NCBI GenBank assembly: GCA_963817635.1
Contig: CAWFPR010000002.1
Coordinates: 310,001 to 374,000, forward strand
DNA length: 64,000 nucleotides
Direction of reading: 5' to 3'
From: CAWFPR01 sp963817635
Lineage (GTDB): Bacteria; Acidobacteriota; Vicinamibacteria; Vicinamibacterales; 2-12-FULL-66-21
A program made the translations under genes and the position numbers. Below, one piece after another: positions 25,504 through 34,406 of this stretch; within the stretch, counting starts at the first letter, position 1; the number at the start of each line of letters is the position of its first letter. The notes under the pieces were generated by a model. That model made no database searches, was not told where the DNA came from, and was given only the letters and a program-made list of their open reading frames with translations.

Positions 25504-26772
25504 ATGAAATCTCTGGCCGTGTTCGGAGCCTGCGCGATCTTCATCGCCACGGCGGCCGCGCAGCAGCCGCCCGCTCAGCCGGCGCCCCCTGCGCGCGCGG
25601 CGGTGGCGCCTCCATCGGCAACCTCCATTACCATCCGTGCCGGGCGCGTGTTCGACGGCAAGGGCAATGCCGGCACCGACCTCGTGCTCCAGATTGACGA
25701 CGGGAAGATCACCCGCGTGGGGCGGGCGAGCGGCAAGACGACCTACGACCTCTCAGCCATGACACTCATGCCCGGGTGGATCGACACACACGTCCACATC
25801 GGCTGGCACTTCGGCCCGGATGGCCGGTTCGACAGCCGCGGCGGCACCCCGGCGCAGCAGGCGCTGTACAGCGCCGAGAACGCGTACGTGACGCTGCGCG
25901 GCGGCTTCACCACGGTGCAGAGCCTGGGCGCGGCGTCCGACGTCGATCTTCGCGAGGCGATCGCGCGGGGAATCCTGCCGGGCTCGCGGATCCTGACCTC
26001 GATTCGCCAGATCAACGAACGCACGGGTGGCACCGACCGCGCGCCCGCCACGCCGGACCAGCTCCGCGAGGTCGTCCGCAAAGCCAAAGCCGACGGCGCC
26101 GATGTCGTGAAACTCTTCGCGTCGGCCAGTATCCGTGACGGCGGGACGCAGACGATGACCGACGAGCAGCTCCAGGCGGCGTGCGGCGAAGCCAGGGCGC
26201 TGGGGTTGCGCACGCTCGTCCACGCCCACAGCGCCGCGTCGATCAAGGCGGCCGTCGTCGCCGGGTGTACCCAGATTGAGCACGGCACGTTCGCGACCGA
26301 CGAGGTGCTGACGCTGATGGCCCAGCACGGCACCTATTTCGATCCCAACGTCGGCCTCGTTCTCCAGAACTACATCGAGAACAAGGCGAAGTACATGGGG
26401 ATCGGCAACTACAACGAGGAGGGCTTCGCCTACATGGAAAAGGCGATCCCGATCGTGGTCGAGATGTTCAAACGCGCGCTGAAGGTGCCGAAGCTGAAGA
26501 TTGTCTACGGGACGGACGCCGTCGCCGGTGCGCATGGCCGCAATATCGAGGAAGCGATCGTCCGCGTGCGCGACGGCGGTCAGAAGCCGATGGATGCCAT
26601 CGTCTCGCTGACGTCGCTCTCGGCCCAGTCGCTCGGCCTGCAGGATCGCATCGGCACGATCGCGCCCGGCATGGAGGCCGACCTGGTCGCGGTCCAGGGC
26701 GATCCGCTGATCGACATCACCGCGCTCAGGAAGGTCGGGTTCGTCATGAAGGGTGGGAAGGTGTACCGATGA
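25504..26772 (+). CDS. Secreted amidohydrolase (imidazolonepropionase-like)
   Basis: A 422-residue metal-dependent hydrolase with a signal peptide (VFGACAIFIATAAAQ). Subtype I amidohydrolase features: metal ligands HVHIGWH in WIDTHVHIGW, VVKLFAS with the carboxylated-Lys-type position, LVHAHS, IEHGTF, and YGTDAVAG with the last Asp. The C-terminal beta-sandwich closes with TIAPGMEADLVAVQGDPL. It resembles the Xaa-Pro-dipeptidase/imidazolonepropionase group that hydrolyses amide or peptide-like bonds outside the cytoplasm. Its last four bases overlap the next amidohydrolase (ATGA), so the two form an operon of paralogues. Confidence 0.9.
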   Translation: MKSLAVFGACAIFIATAAAQQPPAQPAPPARAAVAPPSATSITIRAGRVFDGKGNAGTDLVLQIDDGKITRVGRASGKTTYDLSAMTLMPGWIDTHVHIGWHFGPDGRFDSRGGTPAQQALYSAENAYVTLRGGFTTVQSLGAASDVDLREAIARGILPGSRILTSIRQINERTGGTDRAPATPDQLREVVRKAKADGADVVKLFASASIRDGGTQTMTDEQLQAACGEARALGLRTLVHAHSAASIKAAVVAGCTQIEHGTFATDEVLTLMAQHGTYFDPNVGLVLQNYIENKAKYMGIGNYNEEGFAYMEKAIPIVVEMFKRALKVPKLKIVYGTDAVAGAHGRNIEEAIVRVRDGGQKPMDAIVSLTSLSAQSLGLQDRIGTIAPGMEADLVAVQGDPLIDITALRKVGFVMKGGKVYR

Positions 26773-28055
26773 TGCACATGACTGGCGTGGCGTGCGCGAT
26801 CCTGGTGGCGGTTCCCTTCGTCCTGAGCGCGCAGGCGCCGGCGCGCGACGCGGATGCGACCACCATCCTCAAGCCCGCCCGCGTGTTCGACGGCGAGACG
26901 ATGCACGAGGGATGGGCCGTGCGGGTCCGCGGCGAGCGGATCGACACGGCCGGGCCCGCCGCCAGCGTGAGCGTGCCGCAGGGCGCGACCGTCCTCGACA
27001 TGCCTGGCACCACGCTGATGCCCGGGCTCGTCGAGGGGCATTCGCACATGCTGCTCCATCCCTACAACGAGACGACCTGGAACGACCAGGTCCTGCGCGA
27101 GTCGCTCGGCGTACGGATCGCGCGCGGCGTGAACCACCTGCGCGACACGCTGATGGCCGGGTTCACCACCACCCGCGATCTCGGCACAGAGGGAGCGGGA
27201 TACGCTGACGTCGAATTGAAGCAGGCCGTCGAGCAGGGGATCGTCCCAGGACCGCGCATGCTCGTCTCGACGCGGGCGATTGTCGCCACGGGCAGCTACG
27301 GACCGAAGGGGTTCTCGCTCGAGTGGCGCGTGCCGCAGGGAGCCGAGGAGGCCGACGGCCCGGACCTCGTTCGCGTCGTGCGCGACCAGATCGGGCATGG
27401 CGCCGACTGGGTCAAGGTGTACGCCGACTATCGCTGGGGTGCGCACGGCGAGGCGGCGCCGACATTCTCGCTCGACGAGCTGAAGCTGATCGTCGAGACC
27501 GCCCGCAGCAGCGGCCGTCCGGTGTCGGCCCATTCGAGCACGCCCGAGGGCATGCGGCGCGCGACGCTCGCCGGGGTCGAAACGATCGAGCACGGGGACG
27601 GCGGCACGCCGGAAATCTTCCGGCTGATGGCGGAGCACAACGTCGCGCTGTGCCCGACCCTCGCGGCCGGCGATGCGACGTCGCAGTATGCCGGGTGGAA
27701 GAAGGGGCAGGCGCCCGAGCCGGCCGGCATCACGCGCAAGCGCGCGAGTTTCAAGGCCGCGCTCGACGCGGGAGTGACGATCCTCAGCGGGAGCGACATC
27801 GGCGTCTTCACCCACGGCGACAACGCGCGCGAGATCGAAATGATGGTGGACTACGGGATGTCGCCGCTCGCGGCGCTCAGGAGTGCGACCTCGGTTGCCG
27901 CGCGCGTGCTGCACATGGAGAACCGCATCGGCACCATCAAGGAAGGCCTGCTTGCGGACCTCGTCGCGGTCGACGGCGATCCGACACGCACCATCGCGTC
28001 GCTGCACCAGGTGCGGTTCGTCATGAAGGGCGGCACGGTCTACCGCAAGTTCTAG
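26769..28055 (+). CDS. Secreted amidohydrolase, paralogue of the previous gene
   Basis: A 428-residue amidohydrolase with a signal peptide (GVACAILVAVPFVLSAQ). Motifs in order: LMPGLVEGHSHMLLH (metal HxH), DWVKVYADYRW (Lys position), RPVSAHSSTPE, ETIEHGDGG and LSGSDIGVFTHG. Like its neighbour it ends in IKEGLLADLVAVDGDP. The start overlaps the previous stop (ATGATG), so ATG 26769 or 26772 is used by coupling. The two genes probably arose by duplication and were then diversified in substrate-binding loops. Confidence 0.9.
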   Translation: MMHMTGVACAILVAVPFVLSAQAPARDADATTILKPARVFDGETMHEGWAVRVRGERIDTAGPAASVSVPQGATVLDMPGTTLMPGLVEGHSHMLLHPYNETTWNDQVLRESLGVRIARGVNHLRDTLMAGFTTTRDLGTEGAGYADVELKQAVEQGIVPGPRMLVSTRAIVATGSYGPKGFSLEWRVPQGAEEADGPDLVRVVRDQIGHGADWVKVYADYRWGAHGEAAPTFSLDELKLIVETARSSGRPVSAHSSTPEGMRRATLAGVETIEHGDGGTPEIFRLMAEHNVALCPTLAAGDATSQYAGWKKGQAPEPAGITRKRASFKAALDAGVTILSGSDIGVFTHGDNAREIEMMVDYGMSPLAALRSATSVAARVLHMENRIGTIKEGLLADLVAVDGDPTRTIASLHQVRFVMKGGTVYRKF

Positions 28056-28062
28056 GGACCGA

Positions 28063-28996
28063 ATGGCCATGGACCTTCGCCCGCTCACGCTCGGGGAACT
28101 CCTCGACCGAGCGTTCACGTTGTATCGGCGTCACGTGTGGCTGTTTGTCGGCATCATGGCGGTGCCGAGCGTGCTCGCCCTCGCCTCCGCGGTGACGATC
28201 CAGGCGCTCCAGTGGCGCCTTCGGCCCGGCGCGGCTCCGCCGTCTCCCGAGGCGGCCGTGCCGATCGTCCTCGGCGTCCTGTCCGCCGTGATGATTGGCG
28301 CGCTCGCCTACATGGTTGTGTACGTGGTCGCGCTCGGGGCCACCACGGTCGCCGTGTCTGAGTTCTACGTCGGCCGATCCACGACCATCGCCGCGGCGTT
28401 TGCCCATGTGCGCCGGCACATCGGCCGGCTGCTGCTGCTGATGGTGTTGGTCCTGGTGCGTGTCGTCGGCGTGTCGATTGGCGCTGGAGCGGTCCTGGTG
28501 CTGGCCGGCGGCCTGGCGGCTCTGATTACGCCGGTGCTCACGCTGCTGCTGACGTTTCTCGGGATGATCCTGCTGTTCGTCGCCTGCGGCTATCTCATGT
28601 TGCGCTATTCCCTGGCCGTGCCGGCGCTCGTGCTCGAAGGACTGACGGCCAGCGAGTCCCTTCGCCGCAGTGTCGCGCTCGTCGACGGCGCGAAGTGGCG
28701 TGTGCTGCTGCTCGGCGTGTGCACCATCATGGTCTCGTACGCCGGACTGGCGCTGATGCAGGGACCGTTCTTCATCGCGGCGATGGTTGCGGGCTTCGAT
28801 TCGCCGGCGGCCTTCTGGCTGCAGATGGCTGGCGCGGTCTCGGGCACGGTCGGACAGGCGTTCACGAGCCCGATCATGATCGTGGGGCTGGCCCTCCAGG
28901 TACGACGACGCCCGCATCCGCAGCGAAGCCCTCGATATCGATCTCATGCTGGCGGCGCTGGACGCGCGGACCGTCCCGCAGGAGGCGCGTGCCTGA
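28063..28996 (+). CDS. Multi-pass membrane protein (glycerophosphodiesterase membrane-domain-like), frameshift near end
   Basis: About 310 residues. It begins with LRPLTLGELLDRAFTLYRRH, the usual start of this family, and has six hydrophobic segments including MVVYVVALGATTVAVSEFYVG, LLLLMVLVLVRVVGVSIG and LLLGVCTIMVSYAGLALM. The frame breaks at about 28893-28903: in the next frame the sequence continues YDDARIRSEALDIDLMLAAL to a stop at 28996, the common C-terminus of this family. One extra base explains the break. It heads the MoxR/DUF58 locus and overlaps the next gene's GTG start by eight bases. Confidence 0.82.
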
Positions 28997-29726
28997 CCGC
29001 TCCGGCCGTCGCCGCCTGGGGATCCTCATCGTCCTCGTCGCCGGCCTTGTGATCCGCGCCGGCGCCGCGCAGCCCACCGTCGAACGACCGGCATCGCCTG
29101 GGGCGGTCGTGCAGGCCGCCCCGGACATCGAACGGGCGCGGGTAGTGCTCGCCCGGGTCCTCGAGCGGCCCGAGTTCCGGCGGAGCGTGCTCGCGGCTGG
29201 CGTCGACCGGCTGCGTCAGCGGCTGTCCGCGTGGTTCCTGCGCACGTGGGAGCGCCTCGTCGGCAATCGCGTGGCCCCGCGCCGGCTGGCGCTCGTCCTT
29301 GCCTGGATCCTCGCGCTGTGTGCGCTCGCGGCGTTGTCGTCCGTCGTGGTTCGCTCGGTCCTGCGCGCGCGCCGCATGACGCCGTTCGGCGTGTCCCCGG
29401 CGGTGTCGTCGAGGAAGACGTCCCGCGCCTGGGCGCGCGAGGCGCTGGCGGCGACCGATCCGCGCGAGGCGGTCCGCTGCCTGTACAACGCGGCCATCTG
29501 CCGGCTCGAGGAGGAAGGCGCCTGGCGTGCCGACGACACGCGCACGCCGCGCGAATACGTGCGTCTGCTGCCGTCGGGGCACGCCCGGCGCGCGGTCGTC
29601 GAACAAGTGGCGGTGCTGTTCGAGCAGGTCTGGTACCGGGCGCGTCCGGCTTCGCCGGACGATTGCCAGGTCGTGGCGCGCGAACTCGAGGTCCTTGGAT
29701 GCGTGCGTTCCGGCCGCGCGATCTGA
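28989..29726 (+). CDS. DUF4129 domain membrane protein
   Basis: A 245-residue protein with an N-terminal membrane segment (LGILIVLVAGLVIRAGAAQ), a second helix (LALVLAWILALCALAALSSVVV) and a C-terminal soluble DUF4129 domain (AREALAATDPREAVRCLYN, PREYVRLL, FEQVWY). The GTG start at 28989 has AGGAGG directly upstream. It overlaps the end of the previous gene and the start of the next. DUF4129 proteins are partners of MoxR/DUF58/DUF4350 modules, where they are thought to help in envelope maintenance. Confidence 0.82.
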   Translation: MPDRSGRRRLGILIVLVAGLVIRAGAAQPTVERPASPGAVVQAAPDIERARVVLARVLERPEFRRSVLAAGVDRLRQRLSAWFLRTWERLVGNRVAPRRLALVLAWILALCALAALSSVVVRSVLRARRMTPFGVSPAVSSRKTSRAWAREALAATDPREAVRCLYNAAICRLEEEGAWRADDTRTPREYVRLLPSGHARRAVVEQVAVLFEQVWYRARPASPDDCQVVARELEVLGCVRSGRAI

Positions 29727-30949
29727 CGCTGGTCGTGGTGGCGCTCGTCGCGCTGGCCGCGCTCTCGACGGTCGGGATGCTGGTGGTGCCCGCCACCGAG
29801 GCTGACGACGACGGATCGAGCTATTCGGCAGGGCCTGGCGGCGCGCGCGCGGCCTTCCTGACGCTCGTGCAGCTCGGCTACCGCGTCGAGCGATCCCTCG
29901 AACCGGTCGCCGCGATTGCCGCCGAGCCGTCGGGAACGGTGCTCGTTTTTGCCGACCCGATCGAGGCGCCGTCGGAACAGGATCGCCGTGCGCTGCGGCA
30001 GTTCCTCGAGCGCGGCGGCGTCGTGCTGGCCGCCGGCCGTCTGGCGGCCGACTTCCTGGCCCCTCCAGCCGGCGCGCCGCCCCCCTCGGGGTCAGACCCC
30101 GGCTCCCCGGCGATGGGGTCTGACCCCAGGGGGGTGGAGCCGCGCGAATTTCGGCCGGCGCGGGCCGACGCGCTGACGCGGGGGGTCGAGTCCATCGACG
30201 TCGCGCCGCCCGGCACCGCGCCGGTCCTTACGGGGGCGGACTACCTCCCCCTCTTCGGGACCGGCCGCGATGCGCCCGTCCGGATCGCGCGCGTCGGGAG
30301 CGGCCGCGCCATCTGGGCCGCCAGCGCCACACCACTCGCCAACGACTGGATCGCCAGACACGGCAACCTGCAGTGGCTGCTCAACATCGCCGGCTCCCCG
30401 GCCGCGACCACGATCTTGTGGGACGAGCGCTATCATGGCCACACCCGATCGATGTGGTCCTACGTGGCGCGGACGCCGCTGCCCTGGGCGCTTGCACAGA
30501 TAGGGCTGATCGCGCTCGTCGCGGCCGCGGCCTTTTCCCGCAGATCGGGACCCGTCCGGCCGATGGTCGTGGACCCGCGCACCGCCCCGATGGAATTCAT
30601 CGACACGATCGGCGCCCTCTACGCCAGGGTGAAGGCCGACCGGGCCAGCGTCGCCGCGGCCCGCGGGCGTCTCCGGCGGCTCCTCGCCGACGCCACCGGC
30701 CTGCCGCCCGGCGGCCCTGACGCCGCCCTGGCCCGCGCGGCCGCGGCGCGCGTCTCGATCGATCCGGACAGGCTGGCCGGCCTCCTGGCCGGGGACGGGG
30801 ATGAGGCACGGAGCGCGCTCGAAGTCGTCCAGGATCTCCAGGCGGTCGCCGCGGTGCTTAGGGTCCGTCAAGGAATAAGTGTGGCATCTCTGGGCGTCGA
30901 GGCGCCCGGATCGCAAGGCGCGAGGAGGGCGAATGCCGAGTGCATTTAA
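29699..30949 (+). CDS. DUF4350 domain membrane protein, C-terminus altered by element insertion
   Basis: A 416-residue protein with an N-terminal helix (LTLVVVALVALAALSTVGML), a DUF4350 glutamine-amidotransferase-like region (GPGGARAAFLTLVQLGYRVER, LRQFLERGGVVLAAG) and a second helix (LAQIGLIALVAAAAF). Two REP palindromes (30088-30127) add SGSDPGSPAMGSDPRG in the middle. The last about 30 codons come from the inserted element at 30861-31018: removal of the element plus one TTA gives AVAAVLSREQRGGLRSHGSQ with a TGA overlapping the moxR ATG. So the present C-terminus is a product of insertion. ATG 29699 overlaps the previous gene by 28 bp. Confidence 0.82.
   Translation: MRAFRPRDLTLVVVALVALAALSTVGMLVVPATEADDDGSSYSAGPGGARAAFLTLVQLGYRVERSLEPVAAIAAEPSGTVLVFADPIEAPSEQDRRALRQFLERGGVVLAAGRLAADFLAPPAGAPPPSGSDPGSPAMGSDPRGVEPREFRPARADALTRGVESIDVAPPGTAPVLTGADYLPLFGTGRDAPVRIARVGSGRAIWAASATPLANDWIARHGNLQWLLNIAGSPAATTILWDERYHGHTRSMWSYVARTPLPWALAQIGLIALVAAAAFSRRSGPVRPMVVDPRTAPMEFIDTIGALYARVKADRASVAAARGRLRRLLADATGLPPGGPDAALARAAAARVSIDPDRLAGLLAGDGDEARSALEVVQDLQAVAAVLRVRQGISVASLGVEAPGSQGARRANAECI
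30088..30127. repeat. Inverted pair of GGGGTCAGACCCC palindromes inside the DUF4350 gene
   Basis: GGGGTCAGACCCC at 30088-30100 and GGGGTCTGACCCC at 30115-30127, 14 bp apart and in opposite orientation, in frame within the coding sequence. Same motif as the intergenic array at 8726-8796. Confidence 0.85.
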
Positions 30950-31018
30950 CCGACGAGCAACGCAGCGAGGCGGGATGCATCGGCGGCCAGAATGTCACAG
31001 TTATTCCTTGACGGGCCC
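30861..31018. mobile_element. MITE-like element, 158 bp, 26-bp terminal inverted repeats, TTA target duplication
   Basis: The left end GGGTCCGTCAAGGAATAA and the right end (read inversely) GGGCCCGTCAAGGAATAA match at 23 of the first 26 positions. The element is flanked by TTA at 30858-30860 and 31019-31021. It encodes no transposase; the interior contains imperfect GC-rich inverted segments around GCATTTAACC. In-silico removal of the element and one TTA (161 bp) brings the DUF4350 frame onto a TGA at 31063 that overlaps the ATG of moxR as TGATG. I do not assign it to an IS family. Confidence 0.88.
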
Positions 31019-31064
31019 TTAGCCGGGAGCAGCGCGGCGGACTGCGTTCACATGGGAGTCAGTG

Positions 31065-32021
31065 ATGTCGAATCGACTGGCGGATATCTCGGGGCATGCG
31101 CGCCGCGAGCTGGCGAAGGTCATCGTCGGGCAGTCCGAGCCGCTCGACCTGCTGCTGCTGACCGTCGTCTGCGGCGGTCATGCGCTGGTCGAAGGCGTGC
31201 CCGGCATCGCGAAGACGCTCGCGGTGCGCGCGATGGCGCGCATCCTCTCGCTGGCGTTCAGCCGCGTCCAGTGCACGCCCGACCTGATGCCGGGCGACAT
31301 CGTCGGCGCCAACGTCTTTCGTGCGGACTCGGGGCAGTTCGTGCTCCACAAGGGACCGGTGTTCACCGACCTCCTCCTCGTGGACGAGATCAACCGCATG
31401 CCGCCACGCACGCAGGCGGCGCTGCTGGAGGCGATGGAGGAGCGCCAGGTCACGATCGACGGCCACAGCTATCCGCTGGCCTCGACGTTCACGACGTTCG
31501 CGACGCAGAATCCCGTCGAGTTCGAAGGTACGTATCCGCTCCCCGAAGCCGAACTCGATCGGTTCTTCGTGAAGATCCGCATGGGTTACCCGGACGCAGC
31601 CGCCCGCGAGGAAGAGACGCTGCTGCTCCGCTACCACGAGGGCTTCGACGCGCGCGCGCTGGACAGTCTGGCCCTCGAACCGCTGTCGCGCGGCAGCGTC
31701 GAGGACGCGCGCCGCGACGTGCAGGCCGTGCGCGTCGAAGACGGCCTCTTCGGCTACATCTCGGCGATTGCGCGCCGCACCCGCGACTGGCCCGCCGTCG
31801 CGCTCGGGGCCAGCCCTCGCGCGGCGATTGGCCTGCTCCAGCTGTCGAAGGCGATGGCCGCCCTCGACGGCCGCGACTACCTCCTGCCCGACGACGTGAA
31901 GCGCGCGACGACGCCCGTGCTGCGTCACCGGCTGGTGCTGCGTGCGGAAGCCGATCTCGAAGGCCTGACGCCGGATCAGGTGCTCGCCGACATCCTCGAC
32001 GCGGTGGAGGTGCCGCGCTAG
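31065..32021 (+). CDS. MoxR-family AAA+ ATPase
   Basis: A 318-residue AAA_3 ATPase. Walker A is EGVPGIAKT (about residues 43-51), Walker B LLLVDEINRMPPRTQAALLEAMEERQV, sensor region FATQNPVEFEGTYPLPEAELDRFF, and the C-terminal lid begins with GASPRAAIGLLQLSKAMA. MoxR ATPases act as chaperone-like factors with VWA or DUF58 partners. ATG 31065 is chosen because it overlaps the ancestral upstream stop; a GTG lies one codon before. The insertion of the mobile element 46 bp upstream separates it from its former coupled neighbour. The stop overlaps the DUF58 start as TAGTG. Confidence 0.93.
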   Translation: MSNRLADISGHARRELAKVIVGQSEPLDLLLLTVVCGGHALVEGVPGIAKTLAVRAMARILSLAFSRVQCTPDLMPGDIVGANVFRADSGQFVLHKGPVFTDLLLVDEINRMPPRTQAALLEAMEERQVTIDGHSYPLASTFTTFATQNPVEFEGTYPLPEAELDRFFVKIRMGYPDAAAREEETLLLRYHEGFDARALDSLALEPLSRGSVEDARRDVQAVRVEDGLFGYISAIARRTRDWPAVALGASPRAAIGLLQLSKAMAALDGRDYLLPDDVKRATTPVLRHRLVLRAEADLEGLTPDQVLADILDAVEVPR

Positions 32022-33394
32022 TGCTGCGCCCGCTCGTCCCCGAGCCCGCGACCGCGCGGGCGGTCACGGCGCGGCGGTGGTCGTACGGCGCCACGCCGCG
32101 ATGCCTGATCCTGCTGGCCGCCGGCCTGATGATCCTCGTGCCGGCCTGGATCGATCGCCGGGCCGCGCTGGGGTTTGTCGCCTGGGACCTGCTGATCTTC
32201 GCCGCCTGGTTCGCCGACCTGCGCCGGCTCCCGGTGCCGGCGCTCCTCGAGGCCACGCGCACCTGGTCGGCCGCGCTGGCGCTCGGCACGCCGGCGCGCG
32301 TGCGCGTCGCGCTGGCGAGCCGGGGCGCGATTCCGATCCATGCATGGCTGACCGACGACGTGCACCCGGCGCTCCGGCGCGCGTTGCCCGAAATCGGGTG
32401 CGACGTGCATCCAGGCTGCGCCGCCGACGGGTCGTATGACATCGAGCCGCGCGAGCGGGGCGACGCCGCCATGGGACGCGTCTTCCTCCGATATCGCAGC
32501 GACTGGGGCCTCGCCGAGCGCTGGGCGGCGGCCCCCGTCGAACAGGTGGTGCGCGTCTACCCCGATCTCCGCGCCGCGCGGCACCAGGCGATGTTCCTGG
32601 TGCGCAGCCGGCAGATCGCCATCGAGAAGCGTCGCGCGCGCGCGTCGATCATCGGCCGGGAATTCGAGAGCCTGCGCGAATTCCGCGAGGGCGACGAGTG
32701 GCGTGACGTGTGCTGGACGGCGACCGCGCGCCGCGCGCGCCTCATCACCAGGGTGTACCAGCCGGAGCGCAGCCAGGCTGTCTGGCTCGTCGTGGACGGC
32801 GGGCGACTGCTGCGCGCGCGAATCGCCGGGCGCACGAAGCTGGACGGCATGGTCGACGCCGCGCTCGCTATCGGCGAGGTGGCGATGACGGCGGGTGACC
32901 GCGTCGGCCTCATCACCTACGGCGGCGCGCTGCGCCATCAGCTGCCTGCCGGACGCGGTCCGAGACACCTGCGGGCGATCGTCGAGGCGCTGGCGGTGCA
33001 TCGGGCGGAATCGACCGAGGCCGACCACGCCGCGGCGGCTGCCGCGGTCCTCACCGCGCAGAAGCCGCGCGCGCTCGTCGTCTGGCTGACCGACCTCGAG
33101 GACACGGCGGGCGTGCCGGATGTCATCGACGGTGCCGCGCAGCTCTCGCCGCGGCACGTCGTGATCTTCGCGGTCCTGCACGATCCGGAACTCGCGACGC
33201 TGGCGGCATCGTCGCCGGCCACGCCGGCCGAGATGTATCGCGTCCTGGCGGCCCAGGAGTCCGCCGACCGACGGGCACTCCAGCTCCGCTCGGTTCGACA
33301 ACGCGGGGTGCTGGCCGTCGACGTGCCGCCCGGCGATCTCGTGCCGGCACTCGTGAACCAGTACCTGACGGTGAAGGAACGGAGCCTGGTGTAG
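32021..33394 (+). CDS. DUF58 (VWA-like) membrane protein
   Basis: A 457-residue protein with two N-terminal membrane segments (CLILLAAGLMILVPAW, LGFVAWDLLIFAAWF) and a C-terminal DUF58 region with the hallmark SLREFREGDEWRDVCW, then QAVWLVVDGGRLLRAR (degenerate MIDAS strand) and GDRVGLITYGG. GTG 32021 overlaps the moxR stop and has GGAGG upstream. MoxR and DUF58 proteins usually work together at the membrane. The gene ends at the start of a heptad array. Confidence 0.9.
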   Translation: MLRPLVPEPATARAVTARRWSYGATPRCLILLAAGLMILVPAWIDRRAALGFVAWDLLIFAAWFADLRRLPVPALLEATRTWSAALALGTPARVRVALASRGAIPIHAWLTDDVHPALRRALPEIGCDVHPGCAADGSYDIEPRERGDAAMGRVFLRYRSDWGLAERWAAAPVEQVVRVYPDLRAARHQAMFLVRSRQIAIEKRRARASIIGREFESLREFREGDEWRDVCWTATARRARLITRVYQPERSQAVWLVVDGGRLLRARIAGRTKLDGMVDAALAIGEVAMTAGDRVGLITYGGALRHQLPAGRGPRHLRAIVEALAVHRAESTEADHAAAAAAVLTAQKPRALVVWLTDLEDTAGVPDVIDGAAQLSPRHVVIFAVLHDPELATLAASSPATPAEMYRVLAAQESADRRALQLRSVRQRGVLAVDVPPGDLVPALVNQYLTVKERSLV

Positions 33395-33395
33395 G

Positions 33396-33454
33396 GCTCA
33401 GGGGGCTCAAGGCTCAAGGCTCAAGGCTCAGGGCTCAAGGCTCAGGGCTCAGGG
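33396..33454. repeat. Heptad array, GGCTCAA/GGCTCAG type
   Basis: Eight units of GGCTCAA and GGCTCAG between the convergent DUF58 and SpoIIM genes. On the minus strand the same DNA encodes the last four residues and the stop of the SpoIIM protein (S-P-E-P-stop). Confidence 0.85.
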
Positions 33455-34406
33455 CACGGGTCGGCGCGAGGTACCACACCAGCAGGACCGCGAGTGCTGC
33501 CCCGGTGGCGAACTTGACGACGACATCCACGCTGGTGGGGGACACGAAGGCCTCGATGATCCCGGCGATGATGAGCATCGGGACGACCCCGAGGAAGAGG
33601 CGGATGGCCTGGCCGCCAGCTTCGGTCATCGAGTCGCGCCGCGGCAGGGTGCCGGGGACGAGAATGCCTCGAGCGAGCCGCAGACCTGCGCCGCCCGCGA
33701 TGAAGATCGCCGGCAGTTCCAGCACTCCGTGGGGCACGACGAAGCTCCAGAGCGAGAGGCTCATGCCGGCGCGATGGCACGCCGTGCCGATGACGCCGAT
33801 GAGCAGGCCGTTCATGAGCATCATGTAAACGGTGCCCAGTCCCGCCAGCATGCCGGTCGCGCAGGCAGCGATCGCGACCGCCAGGTTGTTGGTCATGATC
33901 GCGCTCGAGGCCGCCGGCTTGATCGCCACAATGGCGTGGGTCCACATCTCGCGCCGTTCGATCGTGTCCATCATCCGGCCGCCGAGCATGAAGCGTTCGA
34001 AGCCCGGATCGGCCATCGCGATCAGCGTGCCCGCGAGCGCACCAGCCAGAAACAGGATGAAGGCCGCCATCGTGTAGGGCATCGTCGCGCGAAAGGCGGC
34101 GGGAAACTGCCGCCGGTAGAAGTCGATGATGCCCCCGGTGTTCCCGCGGCCGCCGCTGTAGATCAGGTTGTGCGCGCGGCCGAGGAGCTGATTGAGCTGC
34201 TGCGCGCGTTCGGCGCTGGCGCGATCTTCCCGCGCGACCGAGAGGTCGGCGGCGGCCTGACGGTACAATAATGCCAGCTCACGCAGCTCGCCGTGGTCGA
34301 GCGCCGCAATCCCGCGGCGCCCGCAGGCGTTGACGAGCGACTCGAGGCGTGCCCAGTGCGCCTTCCGCCTGTCAATCCATCGCGCGGAGATGACCCGTGC
34401 CGGCAC
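33435..34406 (-). CDS. SpoIIM-family membrane protein
   Basis: A 323-residue protein of the stage II sporulation protein M family, here in a non-sporulating context. N-terminal soluble part: FSRKREAHWxRLE-like WIDRRKAHWARLESLV and YRQAAADLSVAR, then GRAHNLIYSG. Five to six membrane segments follow, for example AAFILFLAGALAGTLIAM and LAVAIAACATGMLAGLGTVYMM, with PHGVLELPAIFIAGGAGLRLA, a strong family motif. The GTG start at 34406 overlaps the divergent RDD gene by 10 bp. The C-terminus LSPEP is encoded by the repeat array. In other bacteria SpoIIM and RDD genes accompany MoxR/DUF58. Confidence 0.9.
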   Translation of the reverse strand: MPARVISARWIDRRKAHWARLESLVNACGRRGIAALDHGELRELALLYRQAAADLSVAREDRASAERAQQLNQLLGRAHNLIYSGGRGNTGGIIDFYRRQFPAAFRATMPYTMAAFILFLAGALAGTLIAMADPGFERFMLGGRMMDTIERREMWTHAIVAIKPAASSAIMTNNLAVAIAACATGMLAGLGTVYMMLMNGLLIGVIGTACHRAGMSLSLWSFVVPHGVLELPAIFIAGGAGLRLARGILVPGTLPRRDSMTEAGGQAIRLFLGVVPMLIIAGIIEAFVSPTSVDVVVKFATGAALAVLLVWYLAPTRALSPEP

